DNA of 64,000 nucleotides from the NCBI GenBank assembly GCA_013822735.1, contig PNKZ01000002.1, positions 372,001 to 436,000 of the forward strand. Direction: 5' to 3'. Below, piece by piece: positions 8,834-17,840 of the stretch (its first letter is position 1; each line of letters opens with the position of its first letter). This DNA is from Pirellula sp. (GTDB taxonomy: Bacteria > Planctomycetota > Planctomycetia > Pirellulales > PNKZ01). The notes beneath the pieces are model-generated. The model worked only from the letters and a program-made list of their open reading frames with translations, was not told the origin of the DNA and made no database searches. Both the position numbers and the translations under genes were made by a program.

Positions 8834-9970
8834 ATGCCTTCTCACGACGCCACGCACGAGCTTGTTCGCCGCATTCATGCGTCCCCCGAGCGCGCCGTGA
8901 TCTCGGTGACCGGCGGCGGGAGCTTGGCGATGAGCAGGCTCCTCTGCGTGCCGGGGGCTTCGCAAACGGTGCTCGAGGCCCGCGTGCCTTACTCGGCGGC
9001 GGCGCTGGGCGAATGGCTCGGGCTACCGCCGGAACAGGCTTGCTCCTCCGCAACGGCCCGAGCCATGGCAATGGCCGGGTATCGCCGGGCGGAGCACTTA
9101 CGCGGAACGGAGCCGTTCCCGGTCGTCGGGCTCGGGCTCACGGCGAGTCTGGCGAGCGATCGACCCAAGCGCGGGGCGCATCGCATTCATCTGGCGGCGC
9201 AGACCGCGGCGTGCACTTGGTCGCAATCGGTCGAGCTTGTGAAGGGGGCTCGTTCGCGCGACGAGGAAGAAACGCTCGCCGCCGATTTGTTGCTCGACTT
9301 GTTCGCCGACGCATGCGGGCTACAGCACCGCCCGGAAGTCTTGCTGCGAGCGGATGAGACCTTGGAGCGACGACGAACCGACGCGCCGCAATCGTGGCAA
9401 GAACTCATGGCGGGGCGGTGCGACAAGATTTCGGCCCGTGAGGAGTCTACAGCGGCGCGCGAGGCGGCCGTCGGGATCTTTCCTGGTTCGTTTAATCCGC
9501 CGCACGACGGACATCGCCGGATGCACGCCCTGGCCGAGGCGCGGCTGGGCGGGCCGGTGCACTTTGAAATCTCCATCGAGAATGTCGGTAAGTTGCCGCT
9601 CGATTTCGAAGACATGGCCGGCCGGTCACGCCAGCTCACCGCCGAACTCGATTTCACGCGCGCGCCGCGAATGGTGCAGAAGGCCCGACTATATCCCGGC
9701 CGGACGATCGTCTGCGGGCTCGACACCATCACGCGCGTCGCCGATGTGAAGTTTGCCGAGGGGAGTGAAACCCATCGAGATCGGACGATCGCCGAAATCG
9801 CGTCGCTCGGCTGCCGTTTCTTGGTGTTCGGCCGCGCGACGCCGCAAGGCTTCCAAACGCTCGACGATCTCGAACTGCCGCCGGCGCTGCGAGCGATCTC
9901 CACGGGGGTGACTGAAGCGGAATTCCGTGCGGACATTTCCTCCACTGCCTTGCGGAGGCATGCAGATTAG
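8834..9970 (+). CDS. CinA-C-like / NadD-like nucleotidyltransferase fusion
   Basis: A 378-residue two-domain protein. Residues about 1-165 resemble the CinA C-terminal (PncC) fold, with VPGASQTVLEARVPYS and the following LG-rich helices. The usual ESCTGG start of the motif is altered to VTGGGS, so deamidase activity is doubtful. Residues about 210-375 are a HxGH-superfamily adenylyltransferase with GIFPGSFNPPHDGH at its start and DISSTALRR, the ISSTxxR signature, at the end. CinA-type domains turn NMN into nicotinate mononucleotide and NadD-type domains adenylate it, so a fused NAD salvage enzyme is the simplest reading. A different nucleotide substrate is possible. The gap to the previous gene is 23 bp. 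Confidence 0.75.
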   Translation: MPSHDATHELVRRIHASPERAVISVTGGGSLAMSRLLCVPGASQTVLEARVPYSAAALGEWLGLPPEQACSSATARAMAMAGYRRAEHLRGTEPFPVVGLGLTASLASDRPKRGAHRIHLAAQTAACTWSQSVELVKGARSRDEEETLAADLLLDLFADACGLQHRPEVLLRADETLERRRTDAPQSWQELMAGRCDKISAREESTAAREAAVGIFPGSFNPPHDGHRRMHALAEARLGGPVHFEISIENVGKLPLDFEDMAGRSRQLTAELDFTRAPRMVQKARLYPGRTIVCGLDTITRVADVKFAEGSETHRDRTIAEIASLGCRFLVFGRATPQGFQTLDDLELPPALRAISTGVTEAEFRADISSTALRRHAD

Positions 9971-10048
9971 TTCACCACGGAGGCACGGAGAACACGGAGG
10001 AAATTCAGATATTGCTTACCTCAGTGCCCTCCGTGCCTCCGTGGTGAA
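9971..10048. terminator. Perfect 20-bp inverted repeat between convergent genes
   Basis: TTCACCACGGAGGCACGGAG at 9971-9990 is matched perfectly by its reverse complement at 10029-10048, with a 38-base loop. It sits exactly between the stops of two convergent genes and would form a strong hairpin on either strand, so a bidirectional terminator is likely. There is no long T-tract. It may equally be a copy of a dispersed palindromic repeat. Confidence 0.75.
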
Positions 10049-10065
10049 ATGTCGCTTGGAGTTTT

Positions 10066-11295
10066 TTACTTCCGCGCCGCCAGTTTCTCGCGGACGCCGG
10101 GAATAATCCGCGCCGCGTTTTCGTGGTACACCTTCTTCAACACTTCGTCCGGCAGGTGGATACCGTAGATGTTCCAGAGCCCTTGCGGCGGGAACGGGTT
10201 CTCGGCGTAGGCGAAGTATTCGTCGTCGGTTTCTAGGAAACGCCAGTACGGAAATAGCCGGCCTGCCGCGCGCGGGCCGTCGGTGCCGAAGAGAATTCGG
10301 TCGGCGTACTTCAGAAAGAACTTTCGCGCGGTGTACGGCTGCCGGCCGAGTTCGGAAATGCGCGAAGCGATTTCGACGACGAGATTCGGATACGTGTCGA
10401 GCCAAGAGGCCACGGCGGCCAGGTCCTCCGCGTTGTTCGAAACGTGGGCTCCGATGAAGGTCGTCTGCGGGTGGCGCTCGACGATCTTGAGGTACGCCGC
10501 GAGTAGATCTTCGCGTTTGGGAAAGCCGGGCCCGTGGAAACTCCATTCCGGATGCCGGTGCAGCTCTTCCCAACGTTCGTTCTTCTCGTCGATCGGCAGG
10601 AAGAATGCCGTCGGGTCGCCGCTATGGATGATCACCGGCAGGCCGAGTCTGCCGCAGGCGGCCCAAATCGGGCTCCAGCGCTCGTCGTCGATGCGGATGT
10701 AGGAGCCGTCGGGGTTCTTGAAGACGAGCCCCAGGTCTTTGAACACCTTCAGCCCGCTCACGCCTTTCACCTTGGCCGCTTCCAGGGCGGCGACCATTCG
10801 TCGGGCGAAGTCGGGGCGTTGGCAGTCCCAACTAGCGGGGTCGTCCGCCTTTCCGTCGCCGCGCCAATCGATATTGGCGAAGATCACAAACCGGTCGCGG
10901 TATTTCGTCCAGACGTACGCCAGGTGTTCGTCGAGCGCCGTGCCTAGACCGCCGTCGAGGCTGACGCAGAGCGCGATATTGTGGGCGTCCATCGTGCGAA
11001 CAAAGTCGTCGAGTTGCTCCGGCGAGTGATGCAGCCGGATCCGCGGATGGACGTGCACGTCGACGACGGGAAACTTCGCACGGGGTAAATGATGCACGGG
11101 GACGGCGAGCATCGATTGCGGGCGAAAGTTTTCAAGCGCTAGGTCGCGGCCGTCGCGCCCGTCGAGCGGGGCCGGAGCTGTCGAAGTTGACGGCTTCGCA
11201 GGGTCGTCGCCGCGCGTCATGCTCGCCGTGAGCATCACCGCTACGAGCGGCGCTAAAACGCGCAGCACATGAATTGGGTTTGTGAGAGCGATCAT
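10066..11295 (-). CDS. Secreted amidohydrolase-family (Amidohydro_2-like) protein
   Basis: A 409-residue protein with an N-terminal hydrophobic export signal ending near MTRGDD. The core is a metal-dependent TIM barrel of the ACMSD/amidohydrolase-2 kind: FPVVDVHVHPRIRLHHSPEQ carries the HxH metal motif, VIIHSGDPTAFF and TTFIGAHVSNN supply later His ligands, and RILFGTDGPRA near the C-terminus carries the last Asp. Such enzymes hydrolyse or decarboxylate small carboxylic acids or lactones. The substrate is not predictable here. Export is usual for planctomycete members of this group. It is a single gene, converging on the CinA-NadD fusion. Confidence 0.82.
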   Translation of the reverse strand: MIALTNPIHVLRVLAPLVAVMLTASMTRGDDPAKPSTSTAPAPLDGRDGRDLALENFRPQSMLAVPVHHLPRAKFPVVDVHVHPRIRLHHSPEQLDDFVRTMDAHNIALCVSLDGGLGTALDEHLAYVWTKYRDRFVIFANIDWRGDGKADDPASWDCQRPDFARRMVAALEAAKVKGVSGLKVFKDLGLVFKNPDGSYIRIDDERWSPIWAACGRLGLPVIIHSGDPTAFFLPIDEKNERWEELHRHPEWSFHGPGFPKREDLLAAYLKIVERHPQTTFIGAHVSNNAEDLAAVASWLDTYPNLVVEIASRISELGRQPYTARKFFLKYADRILFGTDGPRAAGRLFPYWRFLETDDEYFAYAENPFPPQGLWNIYGIHLPDEVLKKVYHENAARIIPGVREKLAARK

Positions 11296-11545
11296 GGTTG
11301 TTCTTTGTGCGGATTGCTTGGTCGTCGCTCCGGCATGCGCGGCATAGTCGTTACGACCTGCTCCGCGGCCTGCTGCGAGCGACCGCTTGTAGCGAACCTA
11401 GGTGAAGCGCGGCGGATGCCGGTTCACGCGAATCGTACGGACCTGCCGGCACGCGGGAAAGCGATATATTTCGCGGCCGGTACCCGTCGATATCTGCTTA
11501 GCCTATCTACGGTCCTTCCCCCCGTCTTCCCCGGAGTCGCTCAGG

Positions 11546-11887
11546 ATGTCGCAAGACAAGTTCGTGTATCGTGTCGTCACTCGAGGGACCGACGGCGAGA
11601 TTTCAACGAAGGAGTATCTGCGCATCGACACGTTGGAGAAGTCGCACACGCAGGTGGGCATCGACGATTGCAGCACCGACTTGGCGCTGCGGGGCCTGCC
11701 GGTGTTTCAAGGGCTAATCGGCCCGATTCCCGACGGCAAAGGCTTCGTGCGCTACGAATCGCCGGAAGTGTTTGAGACCCTCACCAAAGAGTGGACCAAC
11801 ACGAAGATTCCGCGCCGTCGCCGCCGTACGGCCAAGCCGGAAGGCTTGCAGGCGCAGCCGGTGCGCGACCCGCTGCTGGACGCGTAG
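11546..11887 (+). CDS. Small conserved hypothetical protein
   Basis: A 113-residue protein. The start at 11546 (MSQDKFVYRVVTRGTDGEIS) is chosen because GGAG lies about ten bases upstream and the longer in-frame extension reads like non-coding sequence. The body is a compact alpha/beta sequence, followed by a basic patch KIPRRRRRTAKPEG near the C-terminus that could bind nucleic acid or act as a tail. No catalytic motif is visible and I do not recognise the family. Confidence 0.65.
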   Translation: MSQDKFVYRVVTRGTDGEISTKEYLRIDTLEKSHTQVGIDDCSTDLALRGLPVFQGLIGPIPDGKGFVRYESPEVFETLTKEWTNTKIPRRRRRTAKPEGLQAQPVRDPLLDA

Positions 11888-11904
11888 GGAATTGAGATTT
11901 GGAG

Positions 11905-12007
11905 TGGGGGAGATTAGGAGACGAGGAGACTAGGAGACTGGGAGATGCGAAAGTGTATTCTCGCGATCCCATATATTTTCTCCCAATCTCCGCGTCTCGA
12001 AGTCTCC
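11905..12007. repeat. GGAGA-rich inverted repeat
   Basis: Several GGAGAC units at about 11916-11945 (GACGAGGAGACTAGGAGACT) face their complement TCTCCCAATCTCCGCGTCTC at about 11979-11998, forming a long imperfect stem. It follows the stop of the small hypothetical gene and may serve as a terminator. A sister element lies at 12757-12828. Confidence 0.7.
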
Positions 12008-12101
12008 CTGGTCCTTCCTCCGCTCCCTGGAAACTCCTCGGCGGGCGGGGTATAACGTGCGAGCGTCCACGCTCGCTGTTTTCCCCGTGCCGACTTGCTC
12101 G

Positions 12102-12362
12102 ATGATCCAACCTGAGTTTTTGCAGATGCTCCGTTGTCCGGAAGACCGCACGCCGTTGGCGGAGGTCGATGCCGCGACGCTCGAGCAAATCAACGCCGCC
12201 GTGGCCGCGGGAACGTTGCGGAATCGCGGCGGCGAACTTGTGAGCCGCAAACTCGAGGGGGGGCTCGTCCGGGCCGACGGCACGTACGTCTACCCGATTT
12301 TCGACGGCATTCCGATCTTGCTGATCGACGAAGGCTTGGCCTTGGCCCAACCCGGTGCGTGA
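12102..12362 (+). CDS. Trm112-family small protein
   Basis: An 86-residue protein. The start at 12102 (MIQPEFLQML) is preferred because it gives the compact domain of the family. The sequence LRCPEDRTPL near the start and YVYPIFDGIPILLIDE near the end are the hallmarks of Trm112/YcaR-like proteins. Only one Cys of the usual zinc-binding set is present, so metal binding is probably lost. Trm112 proteins stabilise methyltransferases in other organisms. In bacteria the role is mostly unknown, so no function is claimed. Confidence 0.8.
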   Translation: MIQPEFLQMLRCPEDRTPLAEVDAATLEQINAAVAAGTLRNRGGELVSRKLEGGLVRADGTYVYPIFDGIPILLIDEGLALAQPGA

Positions 12363-12404
12363 AGGCCGGCACTCTTAGGCCGGTTCTACTAGGAAACCGA
12401 AATC

Positions 12405-12749
12405 GTGGCACAACCGACTATCTTTCAGCGGATCATTGAGCGGGAAATTCCGGCCGACATCGTCTACGAAGACGACGAATGCCTGGCCTTCCGCGACATC
12501 GCGCCGCAGGCTCCCGTGCATGTGCTCGTGATTCCCAAGCGGCCGATCAAATCGTGGGCGACGCTCGACGACGGCGACGCGGCGCTCGTCGCTCATATCG
12601 TGCTGGTGATTCGCAACCTCGCGGTCGAGCTGCAATTGGAAGACGGCTACCGCGTCGTTTGCAACTCAGGGGACGACGGCGGCCAAACGGTCGACCATCT
12701 CCACTTCCACCTGATGGGCGGCCGCCCGATGCGCTGGCCGCCGGGCTAG
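12405..12749 (+). CDS. HIT-domain nucleotide hydrolase/transferase (Hint type)
   Basis: A 114-residue protein starting at a GTG at 12405, with AGGAAA eight bases upstream. It has the HIT fold: VYEDDECLAFRDIAPQAPVH early, KRPIKSWATL in the middle, and the active-site motif VDHLHFHLMGG (His at about 98, 100 and 102) near the end. The last residues RPMRWPPG are typical of Hint/PKCI-like proteins. These hydrolyse phosphoramidate bonds on purine nucleotides such as AMP-lysine. It lies 42 bp after the Trm112-like gene, so the two may be co-transcribed. Confidence 0.92.
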   Translation: MAQPTIFQRIIEREIPADIVYEDDECLAFRDIAPQAPVHVLVIPKRPIKSWATLDDGDAALVAHIVLVIRNLAVELQLEDGYRVVCNSGDDGGQTVDHLHFHLMGGRPMRWPPG

Positions 12750-12756
12750 GGATGAC

Positions 12757-12828
12757 TTGGAGACGAGGAGAGTGGGAGAAGTTTGTCGTCTCCTGGTCTC
12801 CCCCTTCTCTCCTTCTCCTCGTCTATCC
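12757..12828. terminator. GGAGA-rich hairpin between convergent genes
   Basis: GGAGACGAGGAGAGTGGGAG at 12759-12778 is complemented imperfectly by TTCTCTCCTTCTCCTCGTCT at 12805-12824. It sits between the HIT gene and the convergent CHAT gene. It is related in sequence to 11905-12007 and probably acts as a bidirectional terminator. Confidence 0.65.
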
Positions 12829-12832
12829 ATCC

Positions 12833-15800
12833 TCAGCGCCAGTCTCCCGACAAGGCAAACGCGGCCCAATAACGGGCGGCGGTGCGTAAGCGGGGTTCGT
12901 CTTCAGGCGGTTCGGCCCCGCGCACTGCGTCGGGATTGTTGAGCAAATAGAGTTGTGCTTCGCGCAGAGCCGCGAGCCGAGGCATTTCTTTGTCCCACAG
13001 GTTGCGATAGAAGCGTTCCATCAAGAGCCGCGTGGCAAGGTCGTCGACCTTCCAATAGCCGGCGATCGTCGTGCGGGCTCCAGCGACTTGGAACGAGCGT
13101 TGCAAACCAAGCAGCCCTTCGCCGCCCGCCACCTCACCGAGGCCGGTTTCGCAAGCGCTGAGGACTGCCAGGTCGACGTGCCGCAAGTCGAGCGTTTGCA
13201 CTTCTTCGGCGGTGAGGATGCCGTCGGCACGGTCGGGCGCAGAGGGACGATTGGCGCCGGCCAATGCGAGCCCTGAAAGCAAGCCGGGGTGCTGCCCCAC
13301 GAGCGCCGGACCGGCGCCGGCAAGCGACCGGGTGCCGGCGGTCGATGTTGCAGGTTCGTCGCTTGCGGCAGTCAACGCCGAGCGCAATTCCGGCGGCGCG
13401 AAAAACCCGTGCGTCGCCACGTGCAAAAACAAATGCTTGGGAGCTTCTGCTTTAAAACGTTCTTCCTCGGCTGCGGCTTTCTCAAGGCGCGTGAGTCCGG
13501 CATCGCCGAATAGGTCGCGATAGGTTTTTTCGATCACCGCGATCTCGCCGATGGCGCCCGTGAGCGGCTCGAACTTTCGCCACTCGGCGCCGCGCGCCAC
13601 GCGCCGACCGAATGACTTTTTGGGGAGAGCCGCCATTCCGCCTTCGTCGGCGTCGTAGTCGACGGCGCCGACCAACAGCATATTGCCGAGCTGCACCGCG
13701 GGTTCGGCTTTCTCGGCCAGGACGCTCGGCAGCGCCTGGGCGACGGGTACGGTCGCCAGAGCCCAATCTTCCAGGAGATAAGATCCTTCGGCTCGGCCCG
13801 GCAGTGCGGCCAAGGGAAAGCGGCCGAGCACGCCGTCGGGCGAGATCATGACGGTTTGCCCCTTCGCAAGCCGAGCTTCCAGCGGCAGCCAGACGAGCTC
13901 ACGAAGTTTTCGGGCCGCGACTGCGGCCTCGGGCGCGGTGCCGTACGAAGCGCGCCAAAGATCAACCGCCGCTCCAATTTCATCGGCGGCCCCGAGTTCC
14001 ACGAGTTCGATTGGTCCCGAACGCCGCACGATGAACGCCGCTAAGCGACGATCCGGTTCGTCAGGCTTACTTTCGTCCTGATGTCGGGCGTCGGTCGCGG
14101 CCGGCGAGCGCTCGAACTCCAAAATATCGCACAACACAACGTCGTCCGGCAGCACGGCGCGCACGTCTTCGAGCGTCGTCACCTTCCGCGAGGAACGAAA
14201 CGCGGCGCTTTCGGAGGCAAGCCTGCGCTCCAATAATTCCTTTTCCGTGGTGAGTCGCTCCAGTTCGTTGCGCCACGCCTCGCGCTGTTCCGGCTTCGGT
14301 TCGCGCATCGCCTGATCGGCAAGTTGCGACGTTATTCGTTGCAGCGATTCAAACAACGGTGCCGATTTCGGATCGTCGGCCGCCGCGCGGAGCCGGCGCT
14401 GCTGCATCCAGGCGCTTCCTTTATGTCGCAAGGCGAAGCGATAGGCCTGCTCCGTGTAGTCGCGCGCATCGACGGCAATGGCGAGGTAAACGTCGAGGAG
14501 CCGAGCCTGCGCGGCAGCCATCGCCAATTGTCGACGCTCGGCTTGCGACTCCATCACGCGGTCGGTCCAGGCTTGCGAGCGCTCCAAGGCTTCGCGGCCG
14601 AGGATTTCCGCCGCCGGAAAATTGCCGACGGCATGCTCCAGCGACGCTAGTCCGAGCAAGCGACCCGGCAGACCTTGGTAATCGTCCCCTTCGTCGGCAC
14701 GGGTGCGATCGATCAGTTCTCGATATAGCGCTCGCGATTCGTCGACGCGACCTTGCAAAAAGCGGACCGACGCCAGGGTCTGCGTCGTGGTCGCATACTC
14801 CGGGTGCGATTTGCCGACGAGCTTTTCCTGCAACGACCGAGCTTCTTCCAGCAATTGGGATGCTTCGTCGAGGCGATCCAGATGTCGATAGACCGAAGCT
14901 ATCTGACTCAACGAGCGCGCGTATTCGGGATGCTTGTCTCCCACGGCCGCAAGGTAACAGGCGCGCGCTTCTTCCAGAACGTCGCGAGCTTTCAGGTATT
15001 CGCCACGGTGGCCGTAAATGTGGCCGAGGTTGGCCAGCGTCCGGCCATACGGCAGGCTTTCGCGTCCATAGGCCTGCAGGAAGATTTCCAAATTGCGGCG
15101 CTGCAATCGCTCCGCTTCGGCGAAATCGGAAAGGCCGACGAACACCAACGCCAGGTTGCTTTGCGCCGCGGCCACGGAGGTGTGGTCTTTCCCGAAGAGC
15201 GCCGTGTAGATCTCGACGGACTTGCGTTCCGGCTCTTCCGCTTCGAGAAACTTGCCTTGCATCGTGAGAGCGCTGCCGATATTCCCGAGCGTGCGCGCAT
15301 AGCGACCGGTTTTCTCGGCCTTGATATCGCGAAAGATGGCGAGCGCCTCTTCGAACAGGGCGAGCGCCTCGTCGTAGCTGCCTTGCGACCAACGGAGCGC
15401 CCCGAGATAGTTCAAGCCCAAGGCGTGCCCGCCGCTGCGCTCGCCGAAGGCGGCGATGTTCACGGCCAATGCTTCGCGAAAATACGGCTCTGCGGCGGCG
15501 TAGTTTCCCTGCGCGCGATACAGACTGCCGAGACTGAACAGAGCGGAGGCGTATTCGGGGTGTTTATCGCCGAGCATCTCCTTCTGTCCGGTAAGAATTC
15601 GACGGAGCAACGGTTCGGCTTCGGCGTACTTGCCGGTTTCCACCAACATGTCGGCCTGGAGGTTTAACGTGCGCAGCGTTTCGGGGTGGTTCTTCCCCTT
15701 GGAATACTCGTAAACCGCCACAGCTTGTTTGTAATACTCGGCGGCGCGCGGATAGTCGGACTTGCAGTCGTAAAGATACCCGAGATTCGAGAGCACTAGT

Positions 15801-16942
15801 CCGTAGAGTTCCGAGCGCGGGCCCAACGTCCTACGGGCGATTTCCAGCGATTCGCGCAGCAGCGGTTCGGCCTCGCGAAACCGAGCCAAGTTGTTGAGCG
15901 ACGCGCCGGCGTTGTTGATAAACAGCGCGTAGTCGCCATGCTCCTTACCGATCGTCGCTTCGTAAATCCGGGCGGCTTTCTGGAGCAAAGCGAGCGCTTC
16001 GGCGTATCTGTCGAGCGAGAAGTAAAGCGAAGCTAAATCGTTCGTCGCCTGAGCGTACTCCGGATGGTTCTTGCCATACGTTTGTTCCGCCAACGCAATC
16101 GTGCGCCCGAACAAGCGTTCCGCTTCGTCGTAGTTGGCCTGCGAGCGATGGATGAGCGCCAGTTGTTTGATTGCTTCGATATATTCCGAGCTGTCTTGCC
16201 CCATGACGCGCTCGATGCTCGTCGCGGCCTGGGTCACTTGCACGATCGCTTCCCGGTAGCGTCCCTGAGCTTCTAAGCTCTTGCCGGCGAGCAATGCGAA
16301 CATGCCGCCGCTCATTCCGAGCACGGCGCCGAACGTCGCATTTTGACAATCTTTCGCGCCGCGCGCGCTCACGCGGGCGTCGACGCGGCGCCAGTAGTCT
16401 TGTGGATAAGCGCGGCCCAGTTCGACGTCGAGTTGGTTGAAAATTGCGAAGGCGACGTCGTATTGCGTACTGCTTTTGAACATTTCAGCCAGGGTTTCCG
16501 CCTGTTCCACCAGGTCGTCCGTGAGTTCGGGCGCCGATTTTGGAAAGCCGGGGAGTTGCCGCACGGCCGCGGCGAAGAGCTTTTCCGCGACGTCGACACG
16601 CTTGATCAACAGAACGCGACGATCTTCATCGCTCAACTTGTTTGCGCCGGCGGCGAGTTGCTCGTCGAGTTGTTTGCGAAGGGCGAACTCGGGCCGTTTG
16701 AAGAATGTTTCGCGGGCGAGCCGTTCGGCATCGGCGGTTTGAGCGGCGAAGGCAGGATCGGGAACGGATGCGCTCGGCGAAGATGTCGTCGCCGACGCCG
16801 TGTTTGGTACGGTTGCTTCCGGTTCCGCAGCCTGCAGACGAACGACGACGCCCCAAACCGCCGCGCAGGCCGCGAGGTAGGGGAGACCAAACGAAAGTAA
16901 ATTCGCCGTGCGTCGCATGACGGGCTTTCCGAATTCGGACAT
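12833..16942 (-). CDS. TPR-CHAT caspase-like exported protein
   Basis: A 1369-residue protein (start 16942; 16918 also possible). The N-terminus has a hydrophobic export signal (LPYLAACAAVWGVVVRLQAA). Residues about 190-800 form a long array of Kinesin-light-chain-type TPR repeats; units such as EYAQATNDLASLYFSLDRYA recur every 42 residues. The last 350 residues are a CHAT protease domain. Its catalytic His is in HVATHGFF (about residue 1178) and its Cys in VLSACETGLG (about residue 1264); both are intact. CHAT proteases cleave partner proteins after a signal is sensed by the repeat region. No obvious target or nucleic-acid module lies nearby, and the export signal argues against the cytosolic CRISPR-linked type. 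Confidence 0.88.
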   Translation of the reverse strand: MSEFGKPVMRRTANLLSFGLPYLAACAAVWGVVVRLQAAEPEATVPNTASATTSSPSASVPDPAFAAQTADAERLARETFFKRPEFALRKQLDEQLAAGANKLSDEDRRVLLIKRVDVAEKLFAAAVRQLPGFPKSAPELTDDLVEQAETLAEMFKSSTQYDVAFAIFNQLDVELGRAYPQDYWRRVDARVSARGAKDCQNATFGAVLGMSGGMFALLAGKSLEAQGRYREAIVQVTQAATSIERVMGQDSSEYIEAIKQLALIHRSQANYDEAERLFGRTIALAEQTYGKNHPEYAQATNDLASLYFSLDRYAEALALLQKAARIYEATIGKEHGDYALFINNAGASLNNLARFREAEPLLRESLEIARRTLGPRSELYGLVLSNLGYLYDCKSDYPRAAEYYKQAVAVYEYSKGKNHPETLRTLNLQADMLVETGKYAEAEPLLRRILTGQKEMLGDKHPEYASALFSLGSLYRAQGNYAAAEPYFREALAVNIAAFGERSGGHALGLNYLGALRWSQGSYDEALALFEEALAIFRDIKAEKTGRYARTLGNIGSALTMQGKFLEAEEPERKSVEIYTALFGKDHTSVAAAQSNLALVFVGLSDFAEAERLQRRNLEIFLQAYGRESLPYGRTLANLGHIYGHRGEYLKARDVLEEARACYLAAVGDKHPEYARSLSQIASVYRHLDRLDEASQLLEEARSLQEKLVGKSHPEYATTTQTLASVRFLQGRVDESRALYRELIDRTRADEGDDYQGLPGRLLGLASLEHAVGNFPAAEILGREALERSQAWTDRVMESQAERRQLAMAAAQARLLDVYLAIAVDARDYTEQAYRFALRHKGSAWMQQRRLRAAADDPKSAPLFESLQRITSQLADQAMREPKPEQREAWRNELERLTTEKELLERRLASESAAFRSSRKVTTLEDVRAVLPDDVVLCDILEFERSPAATDARHQDESKPDEPDRRLAAFIVRRSGPIELVELGAADEIGAAVDLWRASYGTAPEAAVAARKLRELVWLPLEARLAKGQTVMISPDGVLGRFPLAALPGRAEGSYLLEDWALATVPVAQALPSVLAEKAEPAVQLGNMLLVGAVDYDADEGGMAALPKKSFGRRVARGAEWRKFEPLTGAIGEIAVIEKTYRDLFGDAGLTRLEKAAAEEERFKAEAPKHLFLHVATHGFFAPPELRSALTAASDEPATSTAGTRSLAGAGPALVGQHPGLLSGLALAGANRPSAPDRADGILTAEEVQTLDLRHVDLAVLSACETGLGEVAGGEGLLGLQRSFQVAGARTTIAGYWKVDDLATRLLMERFYRNLWDKEMPRLAALREAQLYLLNNPDAVRGAEPPEDEPRLRTAARYWAAFALSGDWR

Positions 16943-17067
16943 CGGTTCCGCATATTTGACGGAACCTTGTATTAATGTCCCCACTACGTGGCGGGGAATC
17001 AAGTGTCGAGCTCGACTTGCTGGTTGCTGAGGGGACAATTGCCGAGAAAACTCCGGCGAATCGAGCG

Positions 17068-17706
17068 CTAGGCGGCTTGTTGCCAGTGCGCGTCGAAGTC
17101 GTCTCGTTCCATGCCGATTTCGCCCGCCAGGACGACGGCGCGATCGTAGCCGGCCGGGGTTATTAGTCGCGAGAGAAGATAGAGCAACATCGCGAGGTCG
17201 GTTGCGAGCAGTGCTTGGAGCACATGCTGAAGCTTCTTAAACATTTCGCCGCCCAGGCCGTTCGGCCGCAGCACGGAGAGCTCCCAGCCGATCAGCACCG
17301 CTCCGATGATGAGCAACAGCGACTGCACGACGACAAATCGCGTGCCGGGCGTTTTGTAGATCGCGGCATACCAAGCGCCGCAGAGCGCTAGGAACACGGC
17401 AACGGCAAGGGGCGCTTCGCCGCGAGGCACAAAGAATCCGCCGCCGGCGACTCCGGCAACCACCATGGCAATAATGCCGACGGCCGCCGACCAGCCGCGC
17501 AGATATCCGACGAGCACCGACTTCGCATTCCAGCCGATTGGCTTTCCTTGGAACTGCTCGTTCCCCGCCGCGGCTTCCAGCACAACGTACGAGCGCAGCG
17601 GAATGATCGGCACGAAGTTAATGTGCCAGAACATCGTCGACACGTAGAACAGGCCCGGCACGTGGTCGACCTTGCCGTACATCTGTTCGCCGTGAACGCC
17701 CGCCAT
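17068..17706 (-). CDS. Conserved four-span membrane protein
   Basis: A 212-residue protein starting at 17706 with GGAAG upstream. After an N-terminal stretch (VPGLFYVSTMFWHINFVPII) there are four hydrophobic spans near residues 70-96, 100-118, 124-145 and 160-180. I recognise no enzymatic motif. The N-terminal part resembles membrane proteins with a zinc-ribbon-like cap but has no Cys pairs. Function unknown. It is divergent from the oxidoreductase gene at 17841. Confidence 0.65.
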   Translation of the reverse strand: MAGVHGEQMYGKVDHVPGLFYVSTMFWHINFVPIIPLRSYVVLEAAAGNEQFQGKPIGWNAKSVLVGYLRGWSAAVGIIAMVVAGVAGGGFFVPRGEAPLAVAVFLALCGAWYAAIYKTPGTRFVVVQSLLLIIGAVLIGWELSVLRPNGLGGEMFKKLQHVLQALLATDLAMLLYLLSRLITPAGYDRAVVLAGEIGMERDDFDAHWQQAA

Positions 17707-17840
17707 GAGAAAGCTTCCGGTCGCGTGATTTGATTTATTCGCCGCGTCGCCCGCGGTGCTTCACGCGGCTATATTATCGCGTCGAACGGGACGATGCGAA
17801 CTTCGAATCGGGAAATCATGAGCGGCAACGGGGAGCGAGT

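Noticed and set aside
12833-16942. A CRISPR-linked or other defence role for the TPR-CHAT protein
   Set aside because: No cas genes, repeats or effector partners lie near and the protein appears to be exported.
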